Assembly: GCA_937893125.1 (NCBI GenBank)
Contig: CALBHW010000025.1
Coordinates: 1 to 63,492 of the forward strand
Length of the DNA: 63,492 nt
From: an uncultured Clostridia bacterium
GTDB lineage: Bacteria; Bacillota; Clostridia; Christensenellales; UBA1242
Direction of reading: 5' to 3'
Position numbers and translations under genes: made by a program. Shown here piece after piece: positions 1 to 7,084 of the stretch; position 1 is the stretch's first letter; each line of letters starts with the position of its first letter. The notes beneath the pieces were generated by a model, which saw only the letters and a program-made list of their open reading frames with translations, did no database searches and was not told the DNA's origin.

Positions 1-289
1 CGTCATCGCTTTCATTTTCTATCAATTCTTTTCCTTGTTCGGTTAAAGAATAATGGTGTCTTTTCCCGCCGATATCACTATCTTGCCAGTAGGATGAAAT
101 TAGGTTTTGTTCTTCCATTCTGCGCAAACTACTATATAAACTTGGCTGTTTTAAAATGAGAGAACCATTGGATAGTTCCTCTATTTTTTTGCAAATTTCG
201 TAACCATATTTATCGCCACCTTGCAAAGCGGTCAAAATTATTTTCGCGATACTTCCGCGAGTTGCTTTATTTTCGCTAATTTCTGACAT
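1..289 (-). CDS. PadR-family transcriptional regulator, C-terminus beyond window
   Basis: Reading the minus strand from the ATG at 289 gives a protein starting MSEISENKATRGSIAKIILT, followed by GDKYGYEICKKIEEL, KQPSLYSSLRRMEEQ and GGKRHHYSLTEQGKEL. This order (helix, YGYE, PSLYSSLRRME recognition helix, GKRHHYSLTEQG wing) is the PadR winged-helix DNA-binding domain. PadR proteins are usually local repressors, often of transporters or of their own operon. An AGAG Shine-Dalgarno sequence lies just upstream of the ATG. The gene runs off the left edge, so the C-terminal dimerisation helices and any downstream partner are not visible. Confidence 0.85.
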   Translation of the reverse strand, partial: MSEISENKATRGSIAKIILTALQGGDKYGYEICKKIEELSNGSLILKQPSLYSSLRRMEEQNLISSYWQDSDIGGKRHHYSLTEQGKELIENESDD

Positions 290-612
290 CTTTCAACTCT
301 CTTTTAACTTTATCTACATTGTTTTTAATGAATTAACTAATTTTTTTATATAAAATAATTTATGAATAACAATTTTATTTATATTTACAACAAGATTTTG
401 AGTCTAACCAACATTTGTTTTTTGCTTTTTAATAATGTGAAAGTTCCACAAAAATACAACTTTTTTGCTTCAAAAAAACTATGTGTGAGACTAAACATAT
501 GTGGGTATACTTTATATAAACAATTTTAGCAAAAATAAGGTTTGATAGTCAACTTAATTGCATTTATTTGCTTTTTATAAACCAAAAAATATGATAAAAT
601 CAAAAGGTGGAT
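290..612. other. Divergent AT-rich intergenic region
   Basis: AT-rich promoter-containing spacer between two divergent genes. Two short palindromes of form ACATNTGT stand at 411-418 and 495-502, each preceded by a similar TCTAAC/ACTAAAC stretch. They could be operator half-sites for the divergent PadR regulator. No gene or RNA is evident. Confidence 0.3.
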
Positions 613-1287
613 ATGTTAGAACAAGCAAGCATTATTCGTGAAAAAAGACGAACTATAAAAATAACAATAAATAGGGAAGGGAACTTAATTATTTACTGTC
701 CCTACGGTGTTTCTGCCCAAAAATTAGAGGAGATTTTATTATCAAAAAGGAATATTTTAGAGAAAAAAATAAGTAAAACAAAATCAATAACATCAAAATA
801 TTCCAAAATAATAAATATGGAAAATATTTTGTTGTTTGGAAAGGAATATATCGTTGTTCCAACAACCAAAGTGACAAAGCCGTGCTTTACTGACGAATAT
901 TTTTTGTTACCTAAAAAATACTACGATGCTGGAAAAACAGCCTACCATATAAAAAAAGTCACAAAAGATATCGCAGAACGAGTCATTGTAAAAAGATTTA
1001 AGGATATTGTGCAATGTTATAAGTGTATCGATGTAAGCAAAGTTATAATTGGTAACTACCGTGCAAAATGGGGAAGTTGTGACAAATTTGGTGTAATTAA
1101 ACTTAATTTTAGACTAGCAATGGTTGATGCAAAATTGATTGATTTTGTAATATATCACGAATTAACTCATCTAAAAGAATTGAATCACTCTCCACGATTT
1201 TATAGAGAGTTGGAGAAGCTATGCCCAGATTGGAAAGAAAGTAGGGAACGACTAAAAACATTTTCTTTTTTGTTAGAATTGTACTAA
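613..1287 (+). CDS. YgjP/DUF45-like zinc metallopeptidase-fold protein
   Basis: This is a 224-residue protein of the YgjP-like (DUF45, M48-like) family. The zinc motif HELTHLKELNHSPRFY is present near the C-terminus: HExxH plus a downstream H and N. The upstream segment YRAKWGSCDKFGVIKLNFRL is the conserved WGSC region of this family. The family is predicted to be a cytosolic metalloprotein, and its substrate in bacteria is unsettled. I chose the ATG at 613 because AAAAGG at 602-607 gives a good Shine-Dalgarno spacing; the GTG at 607 overlaps that site. The gene stands alone, divergent from the PadR gene. Confidence 0.8.
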   Translation: MLEQASIIREKRRTIKITINREGNLIIYCPYGVSAQKLEEILLSKRNILEKKISKTKSITSKYSKIINMENILLFGKEYIVVPTTKVTKPCFTDEYFLLPKKYYDAGKTAYHIKKVTKDIAERVIVKRFKDIVQCYKCIDVSKVIIGNYRAKWGSCDKFGVIKLNFRLAMVDAKLIDFVIYHELTHLKELNHSPRFYRELEKLCPDWKESRERLKTFSFLLELY

Positions 1288-2055
1288 AAACGCAGTTCAT
1301 AATTTTTAATATTCCCATACTCACACGCTAACAGTTACAACAGTATCTCTTTTTAAAATTTTAAAAAATTTTTAATTTAAAAATTGTATATATGCAACAT
1401 TCTTTATCTTAACATCTATTTTTATAAAAAATAGAATAATTTTTCACAATAGGGAAGTTTAAAAATAAAGACAATTGTACGCCCGTCTTGTCACAACAAA
1501 GTTAGTTTTTTAAAAATTTTTGTACAAATAGTCTTTCTTAAACTATTCGCAAAAGCCTTGTTTTACGAATAGTTAGTAATAAAACAAAACAAAAAAGCAA
1601 TTTTTTTTGAATTTTAATCTATTTTTTTATTAAACAAATGAATATAATTTGCTTAATTAAATAATTTTTCCTAAGACAATTCTTAATCATTTTTTCTTAT
1701 AATTTTTGATATTTTTTAGACAAAATTTTGTGTCTGGAATTTTTTTTACAGGCAAACTTTCAAAAAATTTAATGAATAATCTCTCATCTAATTTTAAAAA
1801 TTCTGTCTCACAGCATTTTAAAAACAATTTATTTGTTAACATTTATGAATTTATTTTTAATGTTTTGTACACGCATTTTTTGTAAATTTAATCAATATTT
1901 CTTCCTAAAATAAAAATCATTCTGTCCCACGACGTCATACATTTTATCACTAGAATTCTGCACAATATATTTTTTTTGTTAAAAAGCCAAGATTTGTGTA
2001 AAACAAAAATTATTTCTATATGTTTGTATAACACTGCTGTGTGCATGTACAACCG

Positions 2056-2211
2056 GTTTGCATAGTACTTCCACCAGTTTGCATAGTACTTGCCTTTTAT
2101 TTGACTCAAAGTTATAATAAAATTTTTTTAAAATAAATTATTGCTAAAAAATACTGATGTTATATAAATTTTATCTCACCATACAGCAATTAAAAAAGTT
2201 TGCATAGTACT
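2056..2211. repeat. Three copies of GTTTGCATAGTACT, two of them in a 21-base tandem
   Basis: The 14-mer GTTTGCATAGTACT occurs at 2056-2069, 2077-2090 and 2198-2211. The first two sit in a 21-base tandem unit beginning ACC(G/A)GTTTGC. Each contains the palindrome AGTACT. The third abuts the terminator of the gene at 2247. They may be iterated protein-binding sites or slippage products. Confidence 0.6.
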
Positions 2212-2213
2212 AA

Positions 2214-2241
2214 AAAATCTTCCCGCGTTGTGGAAGATTTT
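2214..2241 (-). terminator. Rho-independent terminator of the serS operon
   Basis: AAAAATCTTCC and GGAAGATTTTT form an 11-base-pair stem around an 8-base loop. The stem ends in a T-run when read on the minus strand, directly after the stop codon at 2247. Confidence 0.8.
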
Positions 2242-2246
2242 TAAAT

Positions 2247-3143
2247 TTATAACAATTTAGTCATATAATGAATGTAATTTATCACACGAGAATATGTGAG
2301 TTTTGCAAAACTAAAAGTATTTAAAGCGCCCCCATCAAAAGATACAAATGACAAGACATCGCAATTTTCTAGAAAATTTACTGATTTGCAAAAACATTCT
2401 ACAATATCATTTCCTGTCATTAGGGAGTCTGGGATATTATAAACTATCAATTCAATAAAATATTTGTTTAGGTCACTTCCCATTGCCCACTTATTTACAA
2501 GGATTGTCTTTCGAATATTTTTAAAAATTCTAACAAGTTTTTTATAATTTCCATTTGTACGAGCATCTTTTTGTTCCATATTCTCATTATAAGTAAACAA
2601 ATCTATTGGACGAATACATTTTTGCATTGGATCCCAGAAATTTAGCATTGCTTTATCATCCAAATCATTAAATGTCGCCAAACGGATAAGAATTTTAAAG
2701 CCATATTCTTGCAAACACAAGATTTTAATTCCGTCATTATTTAGCAAAATATAAGTTGTCGGATTAAAATGAGTCGCTAAGACATTAGAAAAATCAACTA
2801 TAAACTGGTCTAAAGTACCCGCATTAGACACTTTTTCGCGCTGTTTTTGCGTTTTTGCTTTTGAAAGGTTTTTTAAAAAAGAAGAATTGTTAAAGATTAG
2901 TTGCGAATTGTGCGATGCAATTACGATTTCTAGTTCCCCGTTTTCATCAATAAAAGTCTCGTTTGTATAGTCGCCCATCGGGAAAATTCTCGTTGTTTCA
3001 GGCGTAAAAAGGTCTTTATAGACCGCTTGCTCAACAATTTCGTCCAGCGCAGACGTAACAATAGAAAGTGCAGTCATATAAAATTCCTGCACTCTTGTTT
3101 TATCAACCTTATTTGCAAAATTTTCTATTAAACTTCTTTCCAT
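2247..3143 (-). CDS. Nucleotidyltransferase-like protein of unknown function
   Basis: A 298-residue soluble protein I cannot assign firmly. Residues about 50-80 read RIFPMGDYTNETFIDENGEL followed by EIVIA. This resembles the G-[DS]-x3-[NG]-x-T ... [DE]h[DE]h active site of polymerase-beta-fold nucleotidyltransferases, with ELE in place of DxD. The later segment LVRIFKNIRKTILVNKW and FIELIVYNIPD resembles the helical C-terminal part of CCA/CD-NTase-like proteins. The gene starts 11 bases after serS and ends at a terminator, so it is co-transcribed with serS. No signal peptide or membrane segment is visible. The nucleotidyltransferase reading is inference; nothing nearby suggests an anti-phage effector. 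Confidence 0.55.
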   Translation of the reverse strand: MERSLIENFANKVDKTRVQEFYMTALSIVTSALDEIVEQAVYKDLFTPETTRIFPMGDYTNETFIDENGELEIVIASHNSQLIFNNSSFLKNLSKAKTQKQREKVSNAGTLDQFIVDFSNVLATHFNPTTYILLNNDGIKILCLQEYGFKILIRLATFNDLDDKAMLNFWDPMQKCIRPIDLFTYNENMEQKDARTNGNYKKLVRIFKNIRKTILVNKWAMGSDLNKYFIELIVYNIPDSLMTGNDIVECFCKSVNFLENCDVLSFVSFDGGALNTFSFAKLTYSRVINYIHYMTKLL

Positions 3144-3154
3144 CGCAACTTTTC

Positions 3155-4441
3155 TTATTTTTGAATAGGTCTAATAACTTCAAGTCCGCCCATATATTTT
3201 CTCAATACTTCTGGCACGGTAACGCTCCCATCTGCATTTTGGAATTGCTCCACGATTGCAGGAAGAAGCCTTGATGTAGCAAGACCGCTAGCATTTAAAG
3301 TATGCACAAAATCGGTCTTTTTAGTCTCAGAATCCCTATAACGAGTGTTGTTTCTTCTTGCTTGATAATCGCCAGCATTTGAAGCCGACGAAACTTCCTT
3401 ATAAATTCCCATACTTGGAATCCAAACTTCAATATCATAGGTTCTTTTCATCGAAGCTGAGCAATCACCCGCAGCGAGTTTTGACACTTGATAATGAAGT
3501 CCAAGCTTACTAACAAGTCGTTCCGCCTTTTCAACCAACTCCTCAAACGCTTTCCCGCTATTTTCCGGAGTCGTATATTGAACCATCTCGATTTTATTAA
3601 ACTGATGTCCACGAATCATCCCGCGCTCTTCTTGCCTATAACTTCCCGCTTCCCTTCTATAGCAAGGCGTGTACGCAAAAAATTTCATTGGCAATTTCTC
3701 TTGCGGAATAATCTCATTTTTATACATATTTACAAGCACAGTTTCAGCGGTTGGCAACAAAAATTTAGATTTTTCGTCCTTTTTGTCAATCCAATAAACT
3801 TCGTCCACGAATTTTGGGAATTGCCCCGAACCGACACCGCATTCATAGCCTAGCATATGAGGTGGTAAAATAAACTCATAACCATCTTTAAGATGTTCTT
3901 CTACAAAGAAATTAAGAAGTGCCCATTCAAGTTGAGCTCCGACACCGCGATAAATCCACGCGCCGTTCCCAGCGAGTTTAACACCCCTATCGTAGTCGAT
4001 AAGTCCTAAATCCGTGCATAAATCAACATGATTTTTTATTTTAAAACTAAATTCAGGCTTTTTATTTCCCTGCCTAATAACTCTATTATTTTCCTTTCCA
4101 CCGCCGAGCAAATCCTCGTCTGGCACATTTGGCAAAACAATTAAAAAGTCGTAAATTTTCTTTTCCACATCGGCAAGTTTTTTATCCAAATTTTCGATTT
4201 GAGATCCAAGAGCCTTCATTTCTTCGAAAATCGCAGAAGTATCATGTCCTTCCTTTTTAAGTTTTGGAATTTCGGCGCTAACTTTATTCTTTTTAGCCTT
4301 CAACGCTTCAACTTCGCCAATAATTTTTCTTCTCTCTTCATCCCATGCAATTACAGGCGCAAAATCGACTTCACAGCCCTTTTTAAGCAATAATTCTTCT
4401 ATTTTTTTTGAGTTGTTTTTTATAAGTTCAATAGAAATCAT
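3155..4441 (-). CDS. serS: Serine--tRNA ligase
   Basis: Class II seryl-tRNA synthetase of 428 residues, the usual length. It charges tRNA-Ser in the cytosol. The N-terminus MISIELIKNNSKKIEELLLK leads into the long antiparallel coiled-coil arm (residues about 30-100) that clamps the tRNA-Ser extra arm. Class II motif 2 appears as CYRREAGSYRQEERGMIRGH. Motif 3 shows as the SGLATSRLLPAIVEQFQ segment near the C-terminus. A Shine-Dalgarno sequence AAGGAG precedes the ATG, and a near-consensus promoter lies at 4465-4494. It is followed closely by the unknown nucleotidyltransferase-like gene. Confidence 0.98.
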   Translation of the reverse strand: MISIELIKNNSKKIEELLLKKGCEVDFAPVIAWDEERRKIIGEVEALKAKKNKVSAEIPKLKKEGHDTSAIFEEMKALGSQIENLDKKLADVEKKIYDFLIVLPNVPDEDLLGGGKENNRVIRQGNKKPEFSFKIKNHVDLCTDLGLIDYDRGVKLAGNGAWIYRGVGAQLEWALLNFFVEEHLKDGYEFILPPHMLGYECGVGSGQFPKFVDEVYWIDKKDEKSKFLLPTAETVLVNMYKNEIIPQEKLPMKFFAYTPCYRREAGSYRQEERGMIRGHQFNKIEMVQYTTPENSGKAFEELVEKAERLVSKLGLHYQVSKLAAGDCSASMKRTYDIEVWIPSMGIYKEVSSASNAGDYQARRNNTRYRDSETKKTDFVHTLNASGLATSRLLPAIVEQFQNADGSVTVPEVLRKYMGGLEVIRPIQK

Positions 4442-4464
4442 TTTTTTCTCCTTAATTTCACCCT

Positions 4465-4494
4465 ATTATACAATAGTCTTGCAAAACTAGTCAA
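4465..4494 (-). promoter_or_regulatory. serS promoter
   Basis: On the minus strand TTGACT (4489-4494) and TATAAT (4465-4470) are separated by 18 bases, about 20 bases before the serS Shine-Dalgarno sequence. Confidence 0.8.
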
Positions 4495-4501
4495 CTTTTG
4501 T

Positions 4502-4530
4502 TTGCAAATTTTGTCGTCAATTGCTAAAAT
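4502..4530 (+). promoter_or_regulatory. Promoter of the Xer-type recombinase gene
   Basis: TTGCAA (4502-4507), 17 bases, TAAAAT (4525-4530). Initiation about seven bases downstream falls within two or three bases of the ATG at 4540, which implies a leaderless or nearly leaderless message. Confidence 0.6.
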
Positions 4531-4539
4531 ATTTGTGAA

Positions 4540-5607
4540 ATGGAAAACACAAATAAAAAAAATGACTATTTTAAAGAACGAAACGCAAAAAATCAAAGGC
4601 AAATTATGCACAATTTGTCGAGTTTGCCATATTTTTGCTATGAGTTTGTCGCGGGAATTGAGAATCGAACAACCCCACTCACCCGCTTAGGCTACACGCA
4701 AGATTTGAAAATCTTTTTTGATTTTTTAACACACGAATGCGCAAATTTTATCGGAATCTCCGCTCACGACCTTACCCTGGACGACTTGGCAAAACTAAGC
4801 GTGAACGACCTAGAACTTTACCTAAATTATTTGTCAAGTTATGATAAAGATGACAAAAACTTACAAAATAGTGCAACAAGCAAGGCAAGAAAATTGTGCG
4901 CAGTTAGAAGTTTATTAAAATATTTTTATAAAAAAGACAAACTTCCACAAAATGTTTCGACAAAAATCGACACGCCAAAAATTAGAGATAAAGAAATAAT
5001 TAGGCTCGAAGTCAACGAAGTTGTTAAACTTCTTAACAACGCCGAAAGCCCAGAAGGTTTTTCAAAAAGGCAAAACTCCTATAATAAACTTACAAAAAAG
5101 CGCGATGTCGCGATTTTAACTCTTCTTCTTGGAACTGGCATCCGTGTAAGCGAATGCGTCGGAATTAACATTGACGACATTGATTTTGACACAAACGGCT
5201 TTAAAATCACTAGAAAAGGTGGCAATCAAGTTATTCTCTACTTTTCAGATGAAGTGGCGGATGCTTTAAAGGATTATTTAGAAGAAAGATTAAACAATGA
5301 AAACGTCGCGCCAAACGAAAATGCCCTATTTTTGTCCCTTCAAAACAAAAGAATCGGCGTGCGCGCAGTTGAGCAACTTGTCAAAAAGTACGCAAGTGGA
5401 AGCGTTCCTTTAAAACATATTACCCCACACAAACTAAGAAGTACATACGGCACAAATTTGTATAGACAAACGGGCGATATTTATATCGTCGCAGATGTCC
5501 TAGGACATAGAGACGTAAATACAACAAAAAAACACTACGCGGCGATAAGTGAAGACGCGCGCAAAAGCGTCGCAAACGTTGTCAAACTTCGCGACAAAAA
5601 TGAATGA
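4540..5607 (+). CDS. Tyrosine recombinase, XerC/XerD-like
   Basis: A 355-residue tyrosine recombinase. An N-terminal SAM-like core-binding domain (about 25-145) precedes the catalytic domain. Catalytic residues are visible: R202 in GTGIRVSE, K226 in TRKGG, H297 and R300 in HKLR, H323 in LGH, and the nucleophile Y333 in KKHYA. Chromosomal Xer proteins resolve dimers at dif; this one is slightly longer than the usual 300. The ATG at 4540 has no Shine-Dalgarno sequence but sits just past a promoter. An alternative ATG at 4606 has AAAGG six bases upstream and would give 333 residues. It converges on lexA. An integrase role for a mobile element is possible but nothing flanks it. Confidence 0.88.
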   Translation: MENTNKKNDYFKERNAKNQRQIMHNLSSLPYFCYEFVAGIENRTTPLTRLGYTQDLKIFFDFLTHECANFIGISAHDLTLDDLAKLSVNDLELYLNYLSSYDKDDKNLQNSATSKARKLCAVRSLLKYFYKKDKLPQNVSTKIDTPKIRDKEIIRLEVNEVVKLLNNAESPEGFSKRQNSYNKLTKKRDVAILTLLLGTGIRVSECVGINIDDIDFDTNGFKITRKGGNQVILYFSDEVADALKDYLEERLNNENVAPNENALFLSLQNKRIGVRAVEQLVKKYASGSVPLKHITPHKLRSTYGTNLYRQTGDIYIVADVLGHRDVNTTKKHYAAISEDARKSVANVVKLRDKNE

Positions 5608-5639
5608 TTATTTAAGGTCTTTACTTAAATAAAAATCAA

Positions 5640-6260
5640 TTAGTATTTTCTTATAAGCCCAACGACCTTGCCTAAAATGACAACTTCGTTTGATAAAATT
5701 GGTGCGTAATTGTCATTTTCGGGCATAAGCCTAATAATTGAGCCGTCATTAAAATATCTCTTGACAGTCGCACTGCCGTCAATCATTGCAACCACAATTT
5801 CGCCATTGTCAGCAAAACTTTGCCTTCTCACAATAACCTTGTCTTTATCGAAAATGCCCGCCTTAATCATACTATCGCCCTTAATTGTAAGCATAAAGCA
5901 ATCAACACTTGGAAGATTAAAAAGGTCAACGGGCAAATCATAAACTTCGTCATAGTTTGAAAAAGCGAAAATTGGTTGCCCCGCCGACACATCCCCTAAA
6001 AGTGCAACTTTTTTTGTTCGCCCGCTTTCTTGCCTATGCTCAAAGCCAATAAGTTCAATACTTCTATTCTTGCCTTCCCCGCGTCTTATTTGTCCCAAAT
6101 CTTCGAGTTTCTTCAAATAATAACTAATGGTTGATGTCGAATTGACATTAAGTCTCGCCATAAGTTCACGCACAGTTGGTGGATAGCCAAATTGTATGAC
6201 ATTTGTCTTTATACAATCATAAACTTTTTCTAATTTTGTATCAATTTTTTCTCGTGCCAT
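5640..6260 (-). CDS. lexA: LexA repressor (SOS response)
   Basis: LexA is the SOS repressor, inactivated by RecA-stimulated self-cleavage. The 206-residue protein has an N-terminal winged helix (1-65, YPPTVRELMARLNVNSTSTIS). The scissile A93-G94 bond lies in DVSAGQP. The Ser-Lys dyad is S130 (KGDSM) and K167 (ATVKRY). Length and order match Firmicutes LexA/DinR. The Shine-Dalgarno sequence AAGGCGG precedes the ATG. An operator overlapping its own -35 (6318-6331) predicts autoregulation. It is convergent with the recombinase gene. Confidence 0.97.
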   Translation of the reverse strand: MAREKIDTKLEKVYDCIKTNVIQFGYPPTVRELMARLNVNSTSTISYYLKKLEDLGQIRRGEGKNRSIELIGFEHRQESGRTKKVALLGDVSAGQPIFAFSNYDEVYDLPVDLFNLPSVDCFMLTIKGDSMIKAGIFDKDKVIVRRQSFADNGEIVVAMIDGSATVKRYFNDGSIIRLMPENDNYAPILSNEVVILGKVVGLIRKY

Positions 6261-6291
6261 ACAAAAACCGCCTTATTTTTTTACTAAAACA

Positions 6292-6320
6292 TTTATAACA
6301 TAAGAGCATAAATTTGTCAA
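6292..6320 (-). promoter_or_regulatory. lexA promoter
   Basis: Minus-strand TTGACA (6315-6320), 17-base spacer, TATAAA (6292-6297). A near-perfect sigma-A-type promoter. Confidence 0.85.
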
Positions 6321-6331
6321 ACATTTGTTCG
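6318..6331 (-). promoter_or_regulatory. LexA operator (SOS box)
   Basis: On the minus strand the sequence is CGAACAAATGTTTG. It fits the Bacillus LexA/DinR consensus CGAACRNRYGTTYG at every position. It overlaps the lexA -35 hexamer, so bound LexA would block polymerase. Confidence 0.88.
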
Positions 6332-6380
6332 ATAAAGTCAAAAAATTTTAAAGGTTGTGAGAAAAAAAACATATAAATGG

Positions 6381-6409
6381 TTGACATTGTGTCCAGTTTT
6401 AAATATAAT
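6381..6409 (+). promoter_or_regulatory. tRNA-Trp promoter
   Basis: TTGACA (6381-6386), 17 bases, TATAAT (6404-6409): perfect consensus hexamers, 28 bases before the mature tRNA. Confidence 0.85.
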
Positions 6410-6437
6410 GTTTAGGTAAATTGAAATTGACGAATAT

Positions 6438-6511
6438 AGGGGAATAGTTCAAGGGTAGAGCTATGGTCTCCAAAACCATCGATGAGGGTTCGAATCCTTC
6501 TTCCCCTGCCA
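6438..6511 (+). tRNA. tRNA-Trp (CCA anticodon)
   Basis: A cloverleaf is readable. The acceptor AGGGGAA pairs with TTCCCCT. The anticodon stem TGGT/ACCA holds loop CTCCAAA (anticodon CCA). The T-arm contains GGTTCGAATCC. Discriminator G and an encoded CCA close the gene. Its last 21 bases are repeated 210 bases downstream. Confidence 0.93.
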
Positions 6512-6722
6512 AACAAAAACAAAGACCGCAAGGTCTTTTTTTGTTAGCAAGGGGTTAGAAGGGCTCGAACGGAGCGTTAAGAAAATATGATTTTTATCAT
6601 ATTTTTAGCGAGTGGCGTGATAGCCTTGTAATAAAATTCTTTACTTTTGCATAATTTAATGACGAGAAAAAACTATTTGTTTTTTATGCTTATGGCGGAG
6701 CGAATCCTTCTTCCCCTGCCAA
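6491..6722 (+). repeat. Direct duplication of the tRNA-Trp 3' end (att-like)
   Basis: Bases 6491-6512 (T-arm, acceptor 3' strand, CCA and one more A) are repeated exactly at 6701-6722, 210 bases downstream. Each copy is followed by the same GCAA-loop terminator. Between them lie about 190 non-coding bases with hairpins (GCTC/GAGC, and a 10-bp AAAATATGAT stem at 6582-6605). Duplication of a tRNA 3' end is the usual footprint of tyrosine-integrase insertion, so this could be attL/attR of an excised or decayed element. No integrase lies inside. Confidence 0.65.
6521..6543 (+). terminator. tRNA-Trp terminator
   Basis: AAAGACC-GCAA-GGTCTTT followed by a T-run. The same hairpin recurs at 6730-6752 after the duplicated tRNA end. 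Confidence 0.85.
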
Positions 6723-6729
6723 GCAAAAC

Positions 6730-6752
6730 AAAGACCGCAAGGTCTTTTTTTG
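6730..6752 (+). terminator. Second copy of the tRNA-Trp terminator
   Basis: AAAGACC-GCAA-GGTCTTT plus T-run, following the duplicated tRNA end. It appears to have been copied along with that end. Confidence 0.6.
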
Positions 6753-6762
6753 TTTGCATGAG

Positions 6763-6821
6763 AAAAAGGCGACCGCTTGTGTTGCCAGTCAATTCTGACG
6801 CCAACTCACGACCGCCTTTTT
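6763..6821. terminator. Large imperfect hairpin, likely bidirectional terminator
   Basis: AAAAAGGCG at the left and CGCCTTTTT at the right close a long imperfect stem with an apical TCA-ATTC-TGA. T-runs follow on both strands. It could end the signal-peptidase transcript and shield the tRNA. It shares the GGCGGTC...GGTCGCC ends (minus strand) with hairpins at 12327-12372 and 13854-13902. Confidence 0.6.
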
Positions 6822-6870
6822 AGTACAATAAGTTCTATTCACTACTTAATCAATTAAGTTACCTAATTGT

Positions 6871-7047
6871 ACTACCCCCTCGGTCTCTACGAGACCACTC
6901 CCCCTTACGCGTCGAGCCAAGCCCTTAAACTCAGATTGCTTCCGCAATCATTCGAACAGCGGGCTGTCTCTCCTTTTCCCCAAAAATTTCGTAAAGCACA
7001 CGCTTTACTGCTATTTTCGGGGACCCCACTTCCGACAAAGGGGTAGT
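6871..7047 (-). repeat. MITE-like structured repeat, copy A
   Basis: A 177-base element bounded by inverted ACTACCCC (6871-6878) and GGGGTAGT (7040-7047). Read on the minus strand it folds into an ACCCC/GGGGT stem, a 45-base hairpin at 6978-7022 (CCCCGAAAAT/ATTTTTGGGG, internal loop AGCA/GAA, GTAAAGC/GCTTTAC), a hairpin GATTGC/GCAATC, a conserved single-stranded CGACGCGTAAGGGGGAGT, and GGTCTC/GAGACC. It is homologous to copy B (8338-8516). It lies in the 3' flank of the signal peptidase gene. Confidence 0.75.
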
Positions 7048-7084
7048 GAAATCGGCTTACCTAGAATAAGCATAAATTGTAAAC

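Larger units (their letters stand above)
1288..2246. other. Long non-coding AT-rich gap with short repeats
   Basis: About 960 bases with no convincing gene. It holds an inverted repeat (1541-1574; AACTATTCG and CGAATAGTT arms, with an inner AAAA/TTTT pairing) and three copies of GTTTGCATAGTACT (2056-2069, 2077-2090, 2198-2211). The only long minus-strand open frame (1888-2109) is low complexity and crosses these repeats, so I do not call it. Confidence 0.5.

Noticed and set aside
1888..2109. Small protein with repeated KYYAN on the minus strand
   Set aside because: The repeats are only the translation of the 14-base DNA repeat. The frame is low complexity and has no supporting family.
2247..3143. 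CBASS-type anti-phage nucleotidyltransferase
   Set aside because: Only a weak NTase-like motif is present, with no effector, Cap2/Cap3 or defence genes adjacent; it sits in a serS operon.
4540..5607. Xer-type recombinase as the integrase for the tRNA-Trp repeats
   Set aside because: It lies outside the repeats beyond lexA and looks like a chromosomal Xer protein. A link cannot be shown.
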